Shown here one piece after another: positions 1 to 6,905 of a stretch of DNA of 25,876 nucleotides (position 1 is its first letter; each line of letters opens with the position of its first letter). The notes beneath the pieces were generated by a model. That model was not told the DNA's origin and did no database searches. It worked only from the letters and a program-made list of their open reading frames with translations. The stretch is from Enterococcus_E cecorum_C (GTDB lineage: Bacteria; Bacillota; Bacilli; Lactobacillales; Enterococcaceae), in assembly GCF_052119425.1 (NCBI RefSeq), contig NZ_JBQKFH010000036.1:1-25876 (forward strand). The letters run 5' to 3'. A program made the position numbers and the translations under genes.

Positions 1-32
1 TAGGGGGAAAATCCTCTATATTTCATCCAAAA

Positions 33-81
33 AATCCAAAAATCGAAGGCATCTTTCACGGGTGCCTTCGATTTTTGGATT
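33..81. terminator. Long perfect hairpin, probably a bidirectional terminator
   Basis: Positions 33-51 and 63-81 are perfectly complementary over 19 bp around an 11-nt loop (52-62). The outer part of the stem holds an A-run on the left and a T-run on the right. It lies downstream of the minus-strand glyoxalase gene and could also end a plus-strand gene outside the window. Confidence 0.75.
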
Positions 82-82
82 C

Positions 83-111
83 AAAAGGGACTAATGGGTC
101 AGCCCCTTTTT
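83..111. terminator. Second small hairpin next to the first
   Basis: AAAAGGG at 83-89 pairs with CCCTTTT at 104-110 around a 14-nt loop. It is the first hairpin met by transcription leaving the minus-strand glyoxalase gene, whose stop lies at 122. The T-rich side suits termination in either direction. It is weaker than the 33-81 hairpin. Confidence 0.45.
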
Positions 112-121
112 ATGCTATGAT

Positions 122-493
122 TTATCCACGAATGACTTCGATTTTGTAGCCATCTGGATCAATGATGAAGTAGTATGAAGGCTCAGTTCCAGGTAAACCT
201 TTTAATGGAGTGACTTCAAACCCTTTTTCTTCATGCGTTTTATGTAATCCTTCTAAATCATCAGAACTAATCGCGATATGACCATATCCATCACCTAAGT
301 TATAAGCACCATGATCATAATTATAGGTTAATTCCAATTCATAGTCATCACCTGGTAAAGTTAGATAGACAAGGGTGAATTTATGTTCAGGAAAATCACG
401 ACGACGACTTTCCTCAAATCCAAATGCTTCTTGGTAAAATTTAACTGAAGCTTCTAAATCTTTAACGCGCACGCAAGTATGTGCCATTTTCAT
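122..493 (-). CDS. gloA: Glyoxalase I (lactoylglutathione lyase), VOC superfamily
   Basis: A 123-residue protein of the vicinal oxygen chelate fold, made of two beta-alpha-beta-beta-beta modules. By family it isomerises the hemithioacetal of toxic methylglyoxal and a low-molecular-weight thiol to the lactoyl thioester in the cytosol. The four metal ligands of E. coli GloA are all present: His5, Glu54 (in ELTYN), His72 (in GHIAI) and Glu119 (in DPDGYKIEV). Length matches the short single-domain bacterial type. The ATG at 493 has an AAAGGA ribosome site about 9 nt upstream; Met3 is a less likely start. It is transcribed alone, divergent from the Nudix gene. Detoxifying methylglyoxal fits a cell with heavy glycolytic flux such as this window implies. 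The family call is secure; the thiol cofactor cannot be read from sequence. Confidence 0.93.
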   Translation of the reverse strand: MKMAHTCVRVKDLEASVKFYQEAFGFEESRRRDFPEHKFTLVYLTLPGDDYELELTYNYDHGAYNLGDGYGHIAISSDDLEGLHKTHEEKGFEVTPLKGLPGTEPSYYFIIDPDGYKIEVIRG

Positions 494-554
494 AAAGAAT
501 CATCCTTTCAAATTTAATTAAGATTTTGTTGTTTTTCGTAAAATCTTCATGTAT

Positions 555-584
555 ATAATAGCATATAAAAAACAGATATGACAA
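555..584 (-). promoter_or_regulatory. Sigma-A promoter of the glyoxalase gene
   Basis: Read on the minus strand there is TTGTCA (579-584), an 18-bp spacer and TATTAT (555-560), with a TGC extended -10 just before it. Confidence 0.65.
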
Positions 585-615
585 CAATAATGATTTACAA
601 ATATTGTTATGTAAC

Positions 616-644
616 TTGCACATATTCGCGATATCAAGTACAAT
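616..644 (+). promoter_or_regulatory. Sigma-A promoter of the Nudix gene
   Basis: TTGCAC (616-621), a 17-bp spacer, then TACAAT (639-644), about 45 nt before the Nudix start. It is divergent from the glyoxalase promoter, with about 30 bp between the two -35 boxes. Confidence 0.7.
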
Positions 645-688
645 CAAAGCAATTATAAAAAGATTAGAAATTAAGGAGAATGAGTAAA

Positions 689-1135
689 ATGAAAGAAGCG
701 GTTTTTGGGGTAAAATTAGCAAATAAAAACTATCAAGATCGATTTGGGGCCTATGGGATTGTGGTTAATGAAAAACAAGAATTAGTCATTATTCAAGCGC
801 CAAATGGAGCGTATTTTTTACCAGGTGGAGGCATTGAAAAAGGCGAAAATCATCAAGAAGCGATAAAAAGAGAGATGATTGAAGAATTAGGATTTGAAGT
901 ACAAGTCGGGGAATACCTTGGAGAAGCAACAGAATATTTTTACTCCAGTCATCGCGATATTTATTTCAGACATCCAGCATACTTTTATGTGATTGATGCT
1001 TATTGTTCTATTGGTGCGCCATTAGAAGATAATAATCAAATTGAATGGGTAACGGCTGATGATGCGATGCTTTTATTAAAACGCGGGAGTCATCGTTGGG
1101 CCGTACAAAAATGGATGAAGGCGAATCAAAAATAA
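689..1135 (+). CDS. Nudix family hydrolase
   Basis: A 148-residue protein with a complete Nudix box at residues 47-69: Gly47, Glu53, Arg61-Glu62, Glu65-Glu66, Gly68, matching Gx5Ex7REUxEExGU. These glutamates bind Mg2+ and the family cleaves nucleoside diphosphates linked to another group, such as oxidised nucleotides, ADP-ribose or dinucleoside polyphosphates. The single-domain size fits MutT/NTP-pyrophosphohydrolase types, but the substrate cannot be told. I place the start at the ATG at 689, ten bases after AAGGAG (673-678). An ATG at 680 is only one base from that site and is unlikely. It is monocistronic, with its own promoter and a terminator right after the stop. Confidence 0.88.
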   Translation: MKEAVFGVKLANKNYQDRFGAYGIVVNEKQELVIIQAPNGAYFLPGGGIEKGENHQEAIKREMIEELGFEVQVGEYLGEATEYFYSSHRDIYFRHPAYFYVIDAYCSIGAPLEDNNQIEWVTADDAMLLLKRGSHRWAVQKWMKANQK

Positions 1136-1140
1136 AAAAT

Positions 1141-1174
1141 ATAGGAGTGGACCGGAAAGTTGGTTCACTCCTAT
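1141..1174. terminator. Bidirectional intrinsic terminator
   Basis: A 13-bp stem, 1141-1153 with 1162-1174, one G-T wobble and an 8-nt loop. It is preceded by an A-run and followed by TTTTCTT. It separates the convergent Nudix (+) and HAD (-) genes. Confidence 0.85.
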
Positions 1175-1178
1175 TTTC

Positions 1179-1991
1179 TTAATTTAAGACATATTTTTCG
1201 ACAGCTTGAGCCACGCCATGTTCGTTATTGCTTGCGGTAATGACATTAGCAATTTGTTTAACATTTTCAGTTGCATTACCCATGGCCACTCCGATTCCAG
1301 CAAATTCAATCATTGGTAGGTCATTTTCATTATCCCCAATGGCCATCACTTCTTCTTGTTTAATACCTAAATGCTGTGCTAAATGTTTTAAAGCAGCTCC
1401 TTTGTCGGCTTGTTTATTCAAAATTTCAAAAAAGTAAGGAGAGCTTTTAACCATTGTATAGCGTTCGAAATATTCTTTTGGTATTTGCGCGATTCCTTGA
1501 TCTAACACTTCTGCATCATCAATCATCATCATTTTGACAATTTTGATATCTTCAGTCATTTCTTCAGGTGTTCGATAGCATAAATCCATGTTGACTAAAT
1601 AAGCTTCACGGACAGTGTGACTACTAATATTGCGATTAGCGGTATACATTGTTTCTAAACCAGTCGCATGGAAATGTACGCCAACTTTGCGCGCTAAATA
1701 TTCCATTTCTAAATAATCATCCAAGGTTAGTCCAAATTCGACAATGATTTCTTTGGTTAAGGTATTTTGGACAAGGGAACCATTATAACAAATGACATAA
1801 TCTTCACCAGTGAATAATTCCAATTCATTTAGATAATTCGTAACACCAGGTAAAGGGCGGCCCGTACATAGCACCACTTTTACGCCTTGTTCTCTCGCTT
1901 TTTGTAAGGCCTCATGTACTTCTGGGGTGATTTGATGTTTGTCATTAATTAAAGTACCATCGATATCAATTGCGATTAATTTAATTGCCAT
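1179..1991 (-). CDS. Cof-type HAD-superfamily phosphatase
   Basis: A 270-residue cytosolic phosphatase of the Cof/HAD-IIB group. Motif I is DIDGT with nucleophile Asp9 and acid/base Asp11. Motif II is Thr43 in CTGRP, motif III is Lys197, and motif IV is GDNENDLPM with Asp220 and Asp224. The large C2-type cap occupies roughly residues 85-190. Family members remove phosphate from sugar phosphates or cofactors such as FMN and PLP; the substrate here is not predictable. The true start is the ATG at 1991, six bases after GGAG; a TTG 12 bases further upstream overlaps that ribosome site. It is the last gene of a three-gene minus-strand operon, 20 bp after the HD dNTPase gene. Confidence 0.9.
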   Translation of the reverse strand: MAIKLIAIDIDGTLINDKHQITPEVHEALQKAREQGVKVVLCTGRPLPGVTNYLNELELFTGEDYVICYNGSLVQNTLTKEIIVEFGLTLDDYLEMEYLARKVGVHFHATGLETMYTANRNISSHTVREAYLVNMDLCYRTPEEMTEDIKIVKMMMIDDAEVLDQGIAQIPKEYFERYTMVKSSPYFFEILNKQADKGAALKHLAQHLGIKQEEVMAIGDNENDLPMIEFAGIGVAMGNATENVKQIANVITASNNEHGVAQAVEKYVLN

Positions 1992-2011
1992 GATAATCTC
2001 CAATCTATAAG

Positions 2012-3373
2012 TTATTCAACCAGTTTGTTATTATGGATATGTTGATTAAACTGATTGTAGGTTTCATAAAATAAATCATAATTGTCTTGCAGCGTTTGGT
2101 CAACCATTTCTTTAGGAAAATAGAAGCGGTCATCTCCTTGACCTTGTCCAGAAAGTGCCCGTACCAGTGAGCTGACTTGACTTAATTCGACAAGTGTACC
2201 ATCTGGCTGCTGTAATTCGATTTGCGTCCGTACTTTTGAACTATCAGGACGATATAAATCATAAGGTAAGTCAAAACTTGAATGGATGGCGGTATAATAT
2301 TTTGCATAATAGCCGACATGTTCCACATAAGTTTTCATTTGTTCGATTAACTTTTCTTGTTTTATAGCCTGAACTTGAATAGATTTAAAAGGTTTGCGAT
2401 TTAAGAAACGTTTGGCTAAATCACTTAAAACTGGATCTTTATCATTACACCAATAATGGAAATATGTGGTTAAAACGCCATCATCTAATTGCAAATAATC
2501 ATCTAAGGTAAATTGTGCATTTAAAAAAGGCAATAATAGACAATTTTCGCGTCCAAAATAATGAGGATTACTTTGGTAGAGTCGGCTAGCACGATTTAAT
2601 AGATGTTCTAAGACCACTTCCATCCCACGTGAAACTGGGTGAAAATAGATTTGCATATACATTTGATAACGACTAATAATATAGTCTTCAATCGCATGCA
2701 TGCCACTAATTGAAAAAGTAATTCCTTCTTTACATGGACGAATATCTCTTAAAATTCGGGTTAAATCAAAAGTACCATACTCGGTTCCTGTATAGTAAGC
2801 ATCGCGCAATAAATAATCCATCCGATCAGCATCAATTTGGCTAGAAATCATTTGTACCACTTGAGGATTTGGGTAAGTTTTTTGGATGACGCTGGCCACT
2901 TTTTCAGGAAAATCAGGACCTACTCGCTTTAAGATTTGATAGATTTCTGTTTGTGGATTGGTAATGATTTCAACGGTAATTTCTTCGTGATTGGTATGGA
3001 AAATATGTTCGAAGGTATGTGAATAGGGACCATGACCAACATCATGTAATAGAGCCGCACATAAAGTAACGAGCCTTTCTTCTGGGTTCCAACCATTCGC
3101 ACCAATTTTCTCTATCGTGTAATGATTCTCAAAAATATCACAAATTTTTCGTGCAATTTCATAGACGCCTAAAGAATGGGAGAAACGACTATGTTCCGCA
3201 CCATGGAAGGTAAATGAGGAAGTACCTAATTGCTTGATACGTCTTAATCGTTGAAATTCTTTAGCATTGATTAAGTCCCAGATAACTTGTGATTGCACAT
3301 GCACATACGTATGGATAGGATCGCGAAAGACTTTTTCTTTTGGTAATACTTGATTGCGATAAGGTATTGTCAT
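2012..3373 (-). CDS. HD-domain dNTP triphosphohydrolase (EF1143/YwfO-like)
   Basis: A 453-residue HD-superfamily protein. The metal quartet is visible: His66 (HSRFSHSLG), His110-Asp111 (LLHDVGHG) and Asp181 (QIDADRMDYLLRD). The sequence is strikingly like what I recall of Enterococcus faecalis EF1143, a tetrameric enzyme that hydrolyses dNTPs to deoxynucleoside and triphosphate and is activated by dGTP. The Bacillus relative is YwfO. The role is trimming of dNTP pools in the cytosol. Its ATG overlaps the TGA of the upstream transferase gene (ATGA, 4 bp) and has a perfect AGGAGG, so the two are translationally coupled. Length matches the family. Allosteric control in this homologue is inferred from EF1143. 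Confidence 0.9.
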   Translation of the reverse strand: MTIPYRNQVLPKEKVFRDPIHTYVHVQSQVIWDLINAKEFQRLRRIKQLGTSSFTFHGAEHSRFSHSLGVYEIARKICDIFENHYTIEKIGANGWNPEERLVTLCAALLHDVGHGPYSHTFEHIFHTNHEEITVEIITNPQTEIYQILKRVGPDFPEKVASVIQKTYPNPQVVQMISSQIDADRMDYLLRDAYYTGTEYGTFDLTRILRDIRPCKEGITFSISGMHAIEDYIISRYQMYMQIYFHPVSRGMEVVLEHLLNRASRLYQSNPHYFGRENCLLLPFLNAQFTLDDYLQLDDGVLTTYFHYWCNDKDPVLSDLAKRFLNRKPFKSIQVQAIKQEKLIEQMKTYVEHVGYYAKYYTAIHSSFDLPYDLYRPDSSKVRTQIELQQPDGTLVELSQVSSLVRALSGQGQGDDRFYFPKEMVDQTLQDNYDLFYETYNQFNQHIHNNKLVE

Positions 3374-4173
3374 AAAAGTTCCTCCTGTAATTTTTGGTTT
3401 CTGGTTCGCATAGATTGGAAACGTTGATTTAATTCGTCGGTTAACCCAAAGTTCGCGATGAATGCACCGTCATGCATCTCTTGTTGAATATGCAGTGTTT
3501 CTTTTAGGTGGTTGATGACTTCTTGAGTTGTGTAAGGTGTTTGATTTAGCGCTTCAAGAGTGGTCATGGAAGCCGGACGAACATGTGGAAATTCTTTTTC
3601 AGGAACCTTAGCTATGCCAGCAATTTCATAAAAGTTTTGAATCAGTTGACCACGTTTGAGTTGGTCACCATTTAAGCCTAGATACATCATGACTGCAATT
3701 CCTTGATTGACCCGACGTTGGGCAATTCCCGCAATCTTTTGTCCGTTGACGCTTAAATCATATTTTCCTGGACAATAGGAATCAACTATTTCTTTGGCTT
3801 CGACTTTTACATTGGGATAGGCTTTTTGGGTTAACGCAAACATCACGTCATAAGCCGCATCAATAGAAGCTATCCCATCTTTTGGAAAGGCCAACGTCAC
3901 ATTTAAGATACCTGGATCACTTAAAACAGCTAAACCACCTGCATTACGAATGACGGTTAGATAACCTTGTTGATTCAGATATTTTGCCCCTTCAAAAAAT
4001 TGCGGTAGTTGTTGGTCGCGCATGCCTAAAATGACAAGTGGGTCGGTTTGCCAAGTATGAAGATAAGCTTGCTTGGTTTCACCACTAATCTTGGCTACTA
4101 AATCGGTAAAGGCAAAAGGTAGCAATAAAGTTTCTTTTGTATAATGGTTATGACTTAATTGGATATACTCCAC
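3370..4173 (-). CDS. lipL: Octanoyl/lipoyl-protein transferase, LipL-like (LplA/BirA fold)
   Basis: A 267-residue protein of the biotin/lipoyl ligase-transferase family. Visible elements are RNAGGLAV at residues 76-83 (the lipoyl-binding loop), Cys134 in SYCPGKYDL as the probable acyl-thioester cysteine, and the NGQKIAGIAQRR block with the conserved Lys146. Family knowledge: LipL moves octanoyl or lipoyl groups from GcvH to E2 subunits of 2-oxo-acid dehydrogenases. In Bacillus, lipL (ywfL) lies near ywfO, the relative of the next gene here, which favours LipL over LplA or LipM. The start is GTG at 4173, about 9 nt after AAAGGA. It is the first gene of the minus-strand operon. The exact reaction (ligase, octanoyl-transferase or amidotransferase) is uncertain. 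Confidence 0.82.
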   Translation of the reverse strand: MEYIQLSHNHYTKETLLLPFAFTDLVAKISGETKQAYLHTWQTDPLVILGMRDQQLPQFFEGAKYLNQQGYLTVIRNAGGLAVLSDPGILNVTLAFPKDGIASIDAAYDVMFALTQKAYPNVKVEAKEIVDSYCPGKYDLSVNGQKIAGIAQRRVNQGIAVMMYLGLNGDQLKRGQLIQNFYEIAGIAKVPEKEFPHVRPASMTTLEALNQTPYTTQEVINHLKETLHIQQEMHDGAFIANFGLTDELNQRFQSMRTRNQKLQEELL

Positions 4174-4211
4174 AGTAACACTTCCTTTGGATATAACATT
4201 CTTCTCGTTTT

Positions 4212-4217
4212 ATTATA
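4212..4217 (-). promoter_or_regulatory. -10 element of the lipL operon promoter
   Basis: A consensus TATAAT lies on the minus strand about 40 nt upstream of the GTG start. No good -35 is visible at 16-18 bp spacing. Confidence 0.5.
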
Positions 4218-4290
4218 CCTGATTGTTAGAAAAATTTCCTGAATTGTGGTAAAAATAGTATTAGATAAATGAATGAAAGGAATATATATA

Positions 4291-4734
4291 GTGAAATTAG
4301 CAAAAAACGGCATTCCAGTCAGTGTCAAATTAAGAACAAAAATCTCTCAAGATAATCATCATCAAAGTTTTCTGCATGAAAGTATGGGGCAAGCAGTGCG
4401 AGTAGGAGAAAATTGGTATATCAGATATGAAGAAGATGGAGAAGACCAACAGCCAATTACAGTGATGATTAAGTTGACAAGTGAGGGTTCGATTCATTTA
4501 ACAAGAAATGGTATTCAGAAAACAAAACTGATTTTTCATCCTAAGCTTGTGACTCAGAGTAATTACCAAACGCCCTATGGTATCATGGTGTTAACCAATC
4601 AAACACATCAGCTAAGTGTCCATTTCGCTGAGAATCCGCTAAGTGGAAAAGTAGATATTTATTATGAATTATTTTCTGGTGAAGAAAACTCGATTGGAAA
4701 ATATCAGCTTCACTTAGAATTTAAAGAAATATAG
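4291..4734 (+). CDS. DUF1934 beta-barrel protein (YwiB-like)
   Basis: About 147 residues, predicted to be a small calycin-like beta-barrel of the DUF1934/YwiB family. The function is not known. Beta-strands alternate through the whole length, with no signal peptide or membrane segment, so it is probably cytosolic. I favour GTG at 4291, nine bases after AAAGGA (4276-4281). The in-frame ATG at 4273 would place that site inside the gene and lacks its own. Family genes are often found near argS and rpoE in Firmicutes; here rpoE follows directly while argS is absent. No clear terminator separates it from rpoE, which has its own promoter. Confidence 0.75.
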   Translation: MKLAKNGIPVSVKLRTKISQDNHHQSFLHESMGQAVRVGENWYIRYEEDGEDQQPITVMIKLTSEGSIHLTRNGIQKTKLIFHPKLVTQSNYQTPYGIMVLTNQTHQLSVHFAENPLSGKVDIYYELFSGEENSIGKYQLHLEFKEI

Positions 4735-4765
4735 TCAGTTTTTTTAAATTTTTTTCAAGATTAAA

Positions 4766-4794
4766 TTGCAATTTTGCAAAAGTTTTTGTATGAT
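4766..4794 (+). promoter_or_regulatory. Strong sigma-A promoter of rpoE
   Basis: TTGCAA (4766-4771), a 17-bp spacer, TATGAT (4789-4794). The -35 is part of a repeated TTGCAA-TT-TTGCAA unit (4766-4779) that is both a direct and an inverted repeat. Confidence 0.75.
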
Positions 4795-4825
4795 TAATCG
4801 TAGACTTTGAAAGGACGTGTCTTGA

Positions 4826-5434
4826 GTGGAATTAAGCGTATTTGAAGGAATGAACAAAAATGAGCTTTCAATGATTGAAGTGGCTCATGCAATTTTAGAG
4901 CAACGTGAAGATGTAATGGACTTTACTGATTTAGTCAATCAAATCCAAGTTTTTTTAGAAAAATCAGATTTGGAAATTCGCGAATCTTTAGCTCAATTCT
5001 ATACGGATTTAAACATTGATGGTAGCTTTATCTCTTTAGGTGAAAATCGTTGGGGATTACGTTCATGGTATGCTATTGATTCAATTGATGAAGAATTAAA
5101 TCATGGCTTAGATGATGAAGATGAAGAAAATCAACCACGTCGTAAACGTAAGAAAGTAAATGCCTTTATCAATGATGATGAAGATGCGATTGACTATAAT
5201 GATGATGATCCAGAAGATACTGATTTATCAGATGATGATGACGATGAAGATGATTTATTCGATGATGAAGACGAAGATGAAGAAATCGCTGAATATGATT
5301 CTGATTTGAAAGAAATTGGTGCCAATGAAGACGATGAAGAAGACTTACCATCTGGCATTGAAGAAGATTTGACAATTATCGATGATGATGAAGAGGAAGA
5401 TGAATACTACGACGAAGAGGATGAAGATATGTAG
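4826..5434 (+). CDS. rpoE: RNA polymerase delta subunit
   Basis: A 202-residue protein with two parts. Residues 1 to about 90 form the HARE-HTH (winged helix) domain that binds core RNA polymerase, including the typical MIEVAHAIL segment. Residues from about 93 onward form a very acidic Asp/Glu-rich tail, interrupted near residues 105-112 by the basic patch RRKRKK. Delta is specific to Firmicutes; it helps recycle RNA polymerase, displaces nucleic acid and raises transcription specificity. The start is GTG at 4826, with AAGGA about 11 nt upstream, and it matches the usual MEL-x-VF N-terminus of enterococcal homologues. The tail is encoded by low-complexity GAT/GAA repeats that also create a spurious His-rich reverse-strand ORF. 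It is monocistronic; the often-linked pyrG is not downstream. Confidence 0.95.
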   Translation: MELSVFEGMNKNELSMIEVAHAILEQREDVMDFTDLVNQIQVFLEKSDLEIRESLAQFYTDLNIDGSFISLGENRWGLRSWYAIDSIDEELNHGLDDEDEENQPRRKRKKVNAFINDDEDAIDYNDDDPEDTDLSDDDDDEDDLFDDEDEDEEIAEYDSDLKEIGANEDDEEDLPSGIEEDLTIIDDDEEEDEYYDEEDEDM

Positions 5435-5445
5435 TTCTTCCTCAA

Positions 5446-5486
5446 AAAAAACTCAAGGCATCCATTTTGGAAACCTTGAGTTTTTT
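5446..5486. terminator. Bidirectional terminator between rpoE and the MetE-like gene
   Basis: A perfect 13-bp stem, 5446-5458 with 5474-5486, with A-run and T-run flanks. It sits 12 nt after the rpoE stop and also downstream of the convergent minus-strand gene. Confidence 0.9.
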
Positions 5487-5518
5487 GTTTATCTTGTTTT
5501 TAGTTGAAAGCTTACCTC

Positions 5519-6664
5519 TTAGCCAAAATATTTTGCAGCTAATTTTTGTCCTTGATCAATTTTCGCCCATTGTTGTTCGATACTTAATTCATTTCCACAG
5601 TCACATGAGGCAAAACCACATTGATGTGATAAGAATAGCTGATCTTTTGAAAGGATGCTACTCGCTTTATCCAATAAATCAAGCACGCGTTTTTCATCAT
5701 CTAAAGTATTGGTTTTACTTGATAGTAAACCTAAAACAACTTCAACCTCAGGACGATCCTTTAATACTTCTAAAGCTTGAATATCGCCAGCCCGTTCGTC
5801 ATCCCACTCTAAGAAGAAGCGGTCATAATGTTGATCACGAAGGAATTTTTCCGCAATGGCTTGATAACTTCCACCTGCAGCATGGCGGCTTTGATAGTTT
5901 CCGCGACAATTATGTGTCCAGACTTTCAAACCTAAATCATGAGCAAAATCAATAATTTCATTGTTGATGGCTACGAATTCATCTGCTAAATCTTCTAAAC
6001 CTTTTTGACCTTGTTCAAAGAAGCTTTTATCATTATCCTCAGCAAATAATTCCCATAAACAATCATCAAATTGAATGATTTTACCACCAATTGCTTGATA
6101 TTCAACTAAAAATTCTTTATAAGCATTTAATAAGCCATCTTTTAATGCTTCTTTGGTTGGATAGACTTGACCTTCGCCATATAATTTTTTAAAGACTACA
6201 AATTCCGTGTAGGCATGAGCAGCACCCCAGACAGTTAATTTCACGTCTGCATCGCCAGCCAATTCTTTTGTTTGTTTGTAGATATCTAAATAATGATGGT
6301 TTTTGGCTGAAAGTGGTTGGGTGATACGGATTCCGATATCTTTACGTGTTTCAAAATGGCCACCATCATGGTCTTCAAAGAAATAACCTTGCTTTTCGAT
6401 AAATCTTTCTATTCCTTGAAAGCCCCAAATAAAGTCAAGATGCCACATTGAACGTCCATATTCGCCATCTGTAATGACGGTGATACCATGATTTAACTGG
6501 TCTTGAACGACTTGTTTAATAGCATTGGCTTCTGTTTGTTGATAACCCTCGAAATCTTCATAGAATGGATAAGTAATATCTTCTCTTTTTTCGATTGCTT
6601 GTTTATAGGTTAATAAGTCTTTTGGTCGTAATAGTGAACCAACTAATTGAAATTTATCTGTCAT
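5519..6664 (-). CDS. MetE C-terminal-like methyltransferase (YxjG/YxjH family)
   Basis: A 381-residue protein equivalent to the catalytic C-terminal barrel of cobalamin-independent methionine synthase, without the N-terminal MetE domain. The zinc ligands line up: His251 and Cys253 in THNCRGN, Glu286 in FFLEWDDE, and Cys349 in SHQCGF. Asp200 in IQFDD matches the homocysteine-contact aspartate. Family members YxjG/YxjH in Bacillus are methionine-related, and the likely reaction is methyl transfer to homocysteine from a folate or other methyl donor. The start ATG at 6664 follows TTGGAGGAATGAAAA. It is monocistronic on the minus strand. No S-box is visible upstream, but a MET-box-like palindrome is. 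The methyl donor is uncertain. Confidence 0.85.
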   Translation of the reverse strand: MTDKFQLVGSLLRPKDLLTYKQAIEKREDITYPFYEDFEGYQQTEANAIKQVVQDQLNHGITVITDGEYGRSMWHLDFIWGFQGIERFIEKQGYFFEDHDGGHFETRKDIGIRITQPLSAKNHHYLDIYKQTKELAGDADVKLTVWGAAHAYTEFVVFKKLYGEGQVYPTKEALKDGLLNAYKEFLVEYQAIGGKIIQFDDCLWELFAEDNDKSFFEQGQKGLEDLADEFVAINNEIIDFAHDLGLKVWTHNCRGNYQSRHAAGGSYQAIAEKFLRDQHYDRFFLEWDDERAGDIQALEVLKDRPEVEVVLGLLSSKTNTLDDEKRVLDLLDKASSILSKDQLFLSHQCGFASCDCGNELSIEQQWAKIDQGQKLAAKYFG

Positions 6665-6696
6665 TTTTCATTCCTCCAAAACTTTAAGTTGAAGTC

Positions 6697-6705
6697 ATTG
6701 TATCA
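6697..6705 (-). promoter_or_regulatory. Extended -10 promoter of the MetE-like gene
   Basis: TGATACAAT on the minus strand (TACAAT with a TG extension), about 33 nt upstream of the start. The -35 region is poor, as expected for an activator-dependent or extended -10 promoter. A second extended -10, TGCTATTAT, lies at 6746-6754. Confidence 0.5.
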
Positions 6706-6747
6706 GAAAAAATGAAATATAGATAATACCGATAAACTTTCTAATAT

Positions 6748-6764
6748 AATAGCAAAAAACTATA
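6748..6764 (-). promoter_or_regulatory. MET-box-like palindrome (LysR-type regulator site?)
   Basis: On the minus strand the sequence is TATAG-N7-CTATT, with the left half extending to TATAGTTT. This resembles the TATAGTTT-N-AAACTATA box of the streptococcal/lactococcal methionine regulators MtaR/CmbR; four of the eight right-half positions match. Its centre is about 66 bp upstream of the start point expected from the 6697 promoter, the usual place for LysR-type activators. Confidence 0.35.
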
Positions 6765-6804
6765 ACGTAGAGATGTTTCCTCGTCGTATCTCGTTGAAAC
6801 TTGT

Positions 6805-6833
6805 TTGACAATTTTGGCCGTGTAAGTTAATCT
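6805..6833 (+). promoter_or_regulatory. Sigma-A promoter, probably of rpoN
   Basis: Consensus TTGACA (6805-6810), a 17-bp spacer, TAATCT (6828-6833). It is the only good plus-strand promoter found between the MetE-like gene and rpoN. Transcription would start near 6840, giving a leader of about 190 nt that crosses the tRNA gene in antisense. Confidence 0.6.
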
Positions 6834-6846
6834 TAAGTTATATTAA

Positions 6847-6860
6847 AGAAAACGATTACG
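6847..6860 (+). promoter_or_regulatory. Candidate cre site (CcpA operator)
   Basis: AGAAAACGATTACG matches TGWAANCGNTNWCA at 12 of 14 positions, differing only at the two ends. It lies immediately downstream of the expected rpoN transcription start, a typical position for repression by roadblock. Confidence 0.4.
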
Positions 6861-6870
6861 CTAATGAAAT

Positions 6871-6902
6871 AAAAAAAGTACCATGTCATTCAACATAGTA
6901 CT
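6871..6902 (-). terminator. Terminator of the tRNA-Arg gene
   Basis: Read on the minus strand, a 10-bp stem (6893-6902 with 6877-6886, one wobble) with a 6-nt loop is followed by a run of seven T. It starts 3 nt after the tRNA 3' end. On the plus strand no T-run follows, so it should not stop rpoN transcription. Confidence 0.85.
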
Positions 6903-6905
6903 CTA

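Noticed and set aside
462..722. Reverse-strand 86-residue ORF between gloA and the Nudix gene
   Set aside because: It overlaps both genes and their promoters, and has neither a ribosome site nor recognisable family features.
5169..5375. Reverse-strand His-rich ORF within rpoE
   Set aside because: It is the mirror of the GAT/GAA-rich acidic tail, has no ribosome site and overlaps a secure gene fully.
4966..5434. DNA tandem repeat or CRISPR-like array in the 3' part of rpoE
   Set aside because: The repetition is irregular GAT/GAA codon low complexity for the acidic tail; there are no constant repeats with unique spacers.
6665..6800. S-box or T-box riboswitch upstream of the MetE-like gene
   Set aside because: The conserved S-box core and T-box sequences are not seen, and no terminator/antiterminator pair lies between the promoter and the start.
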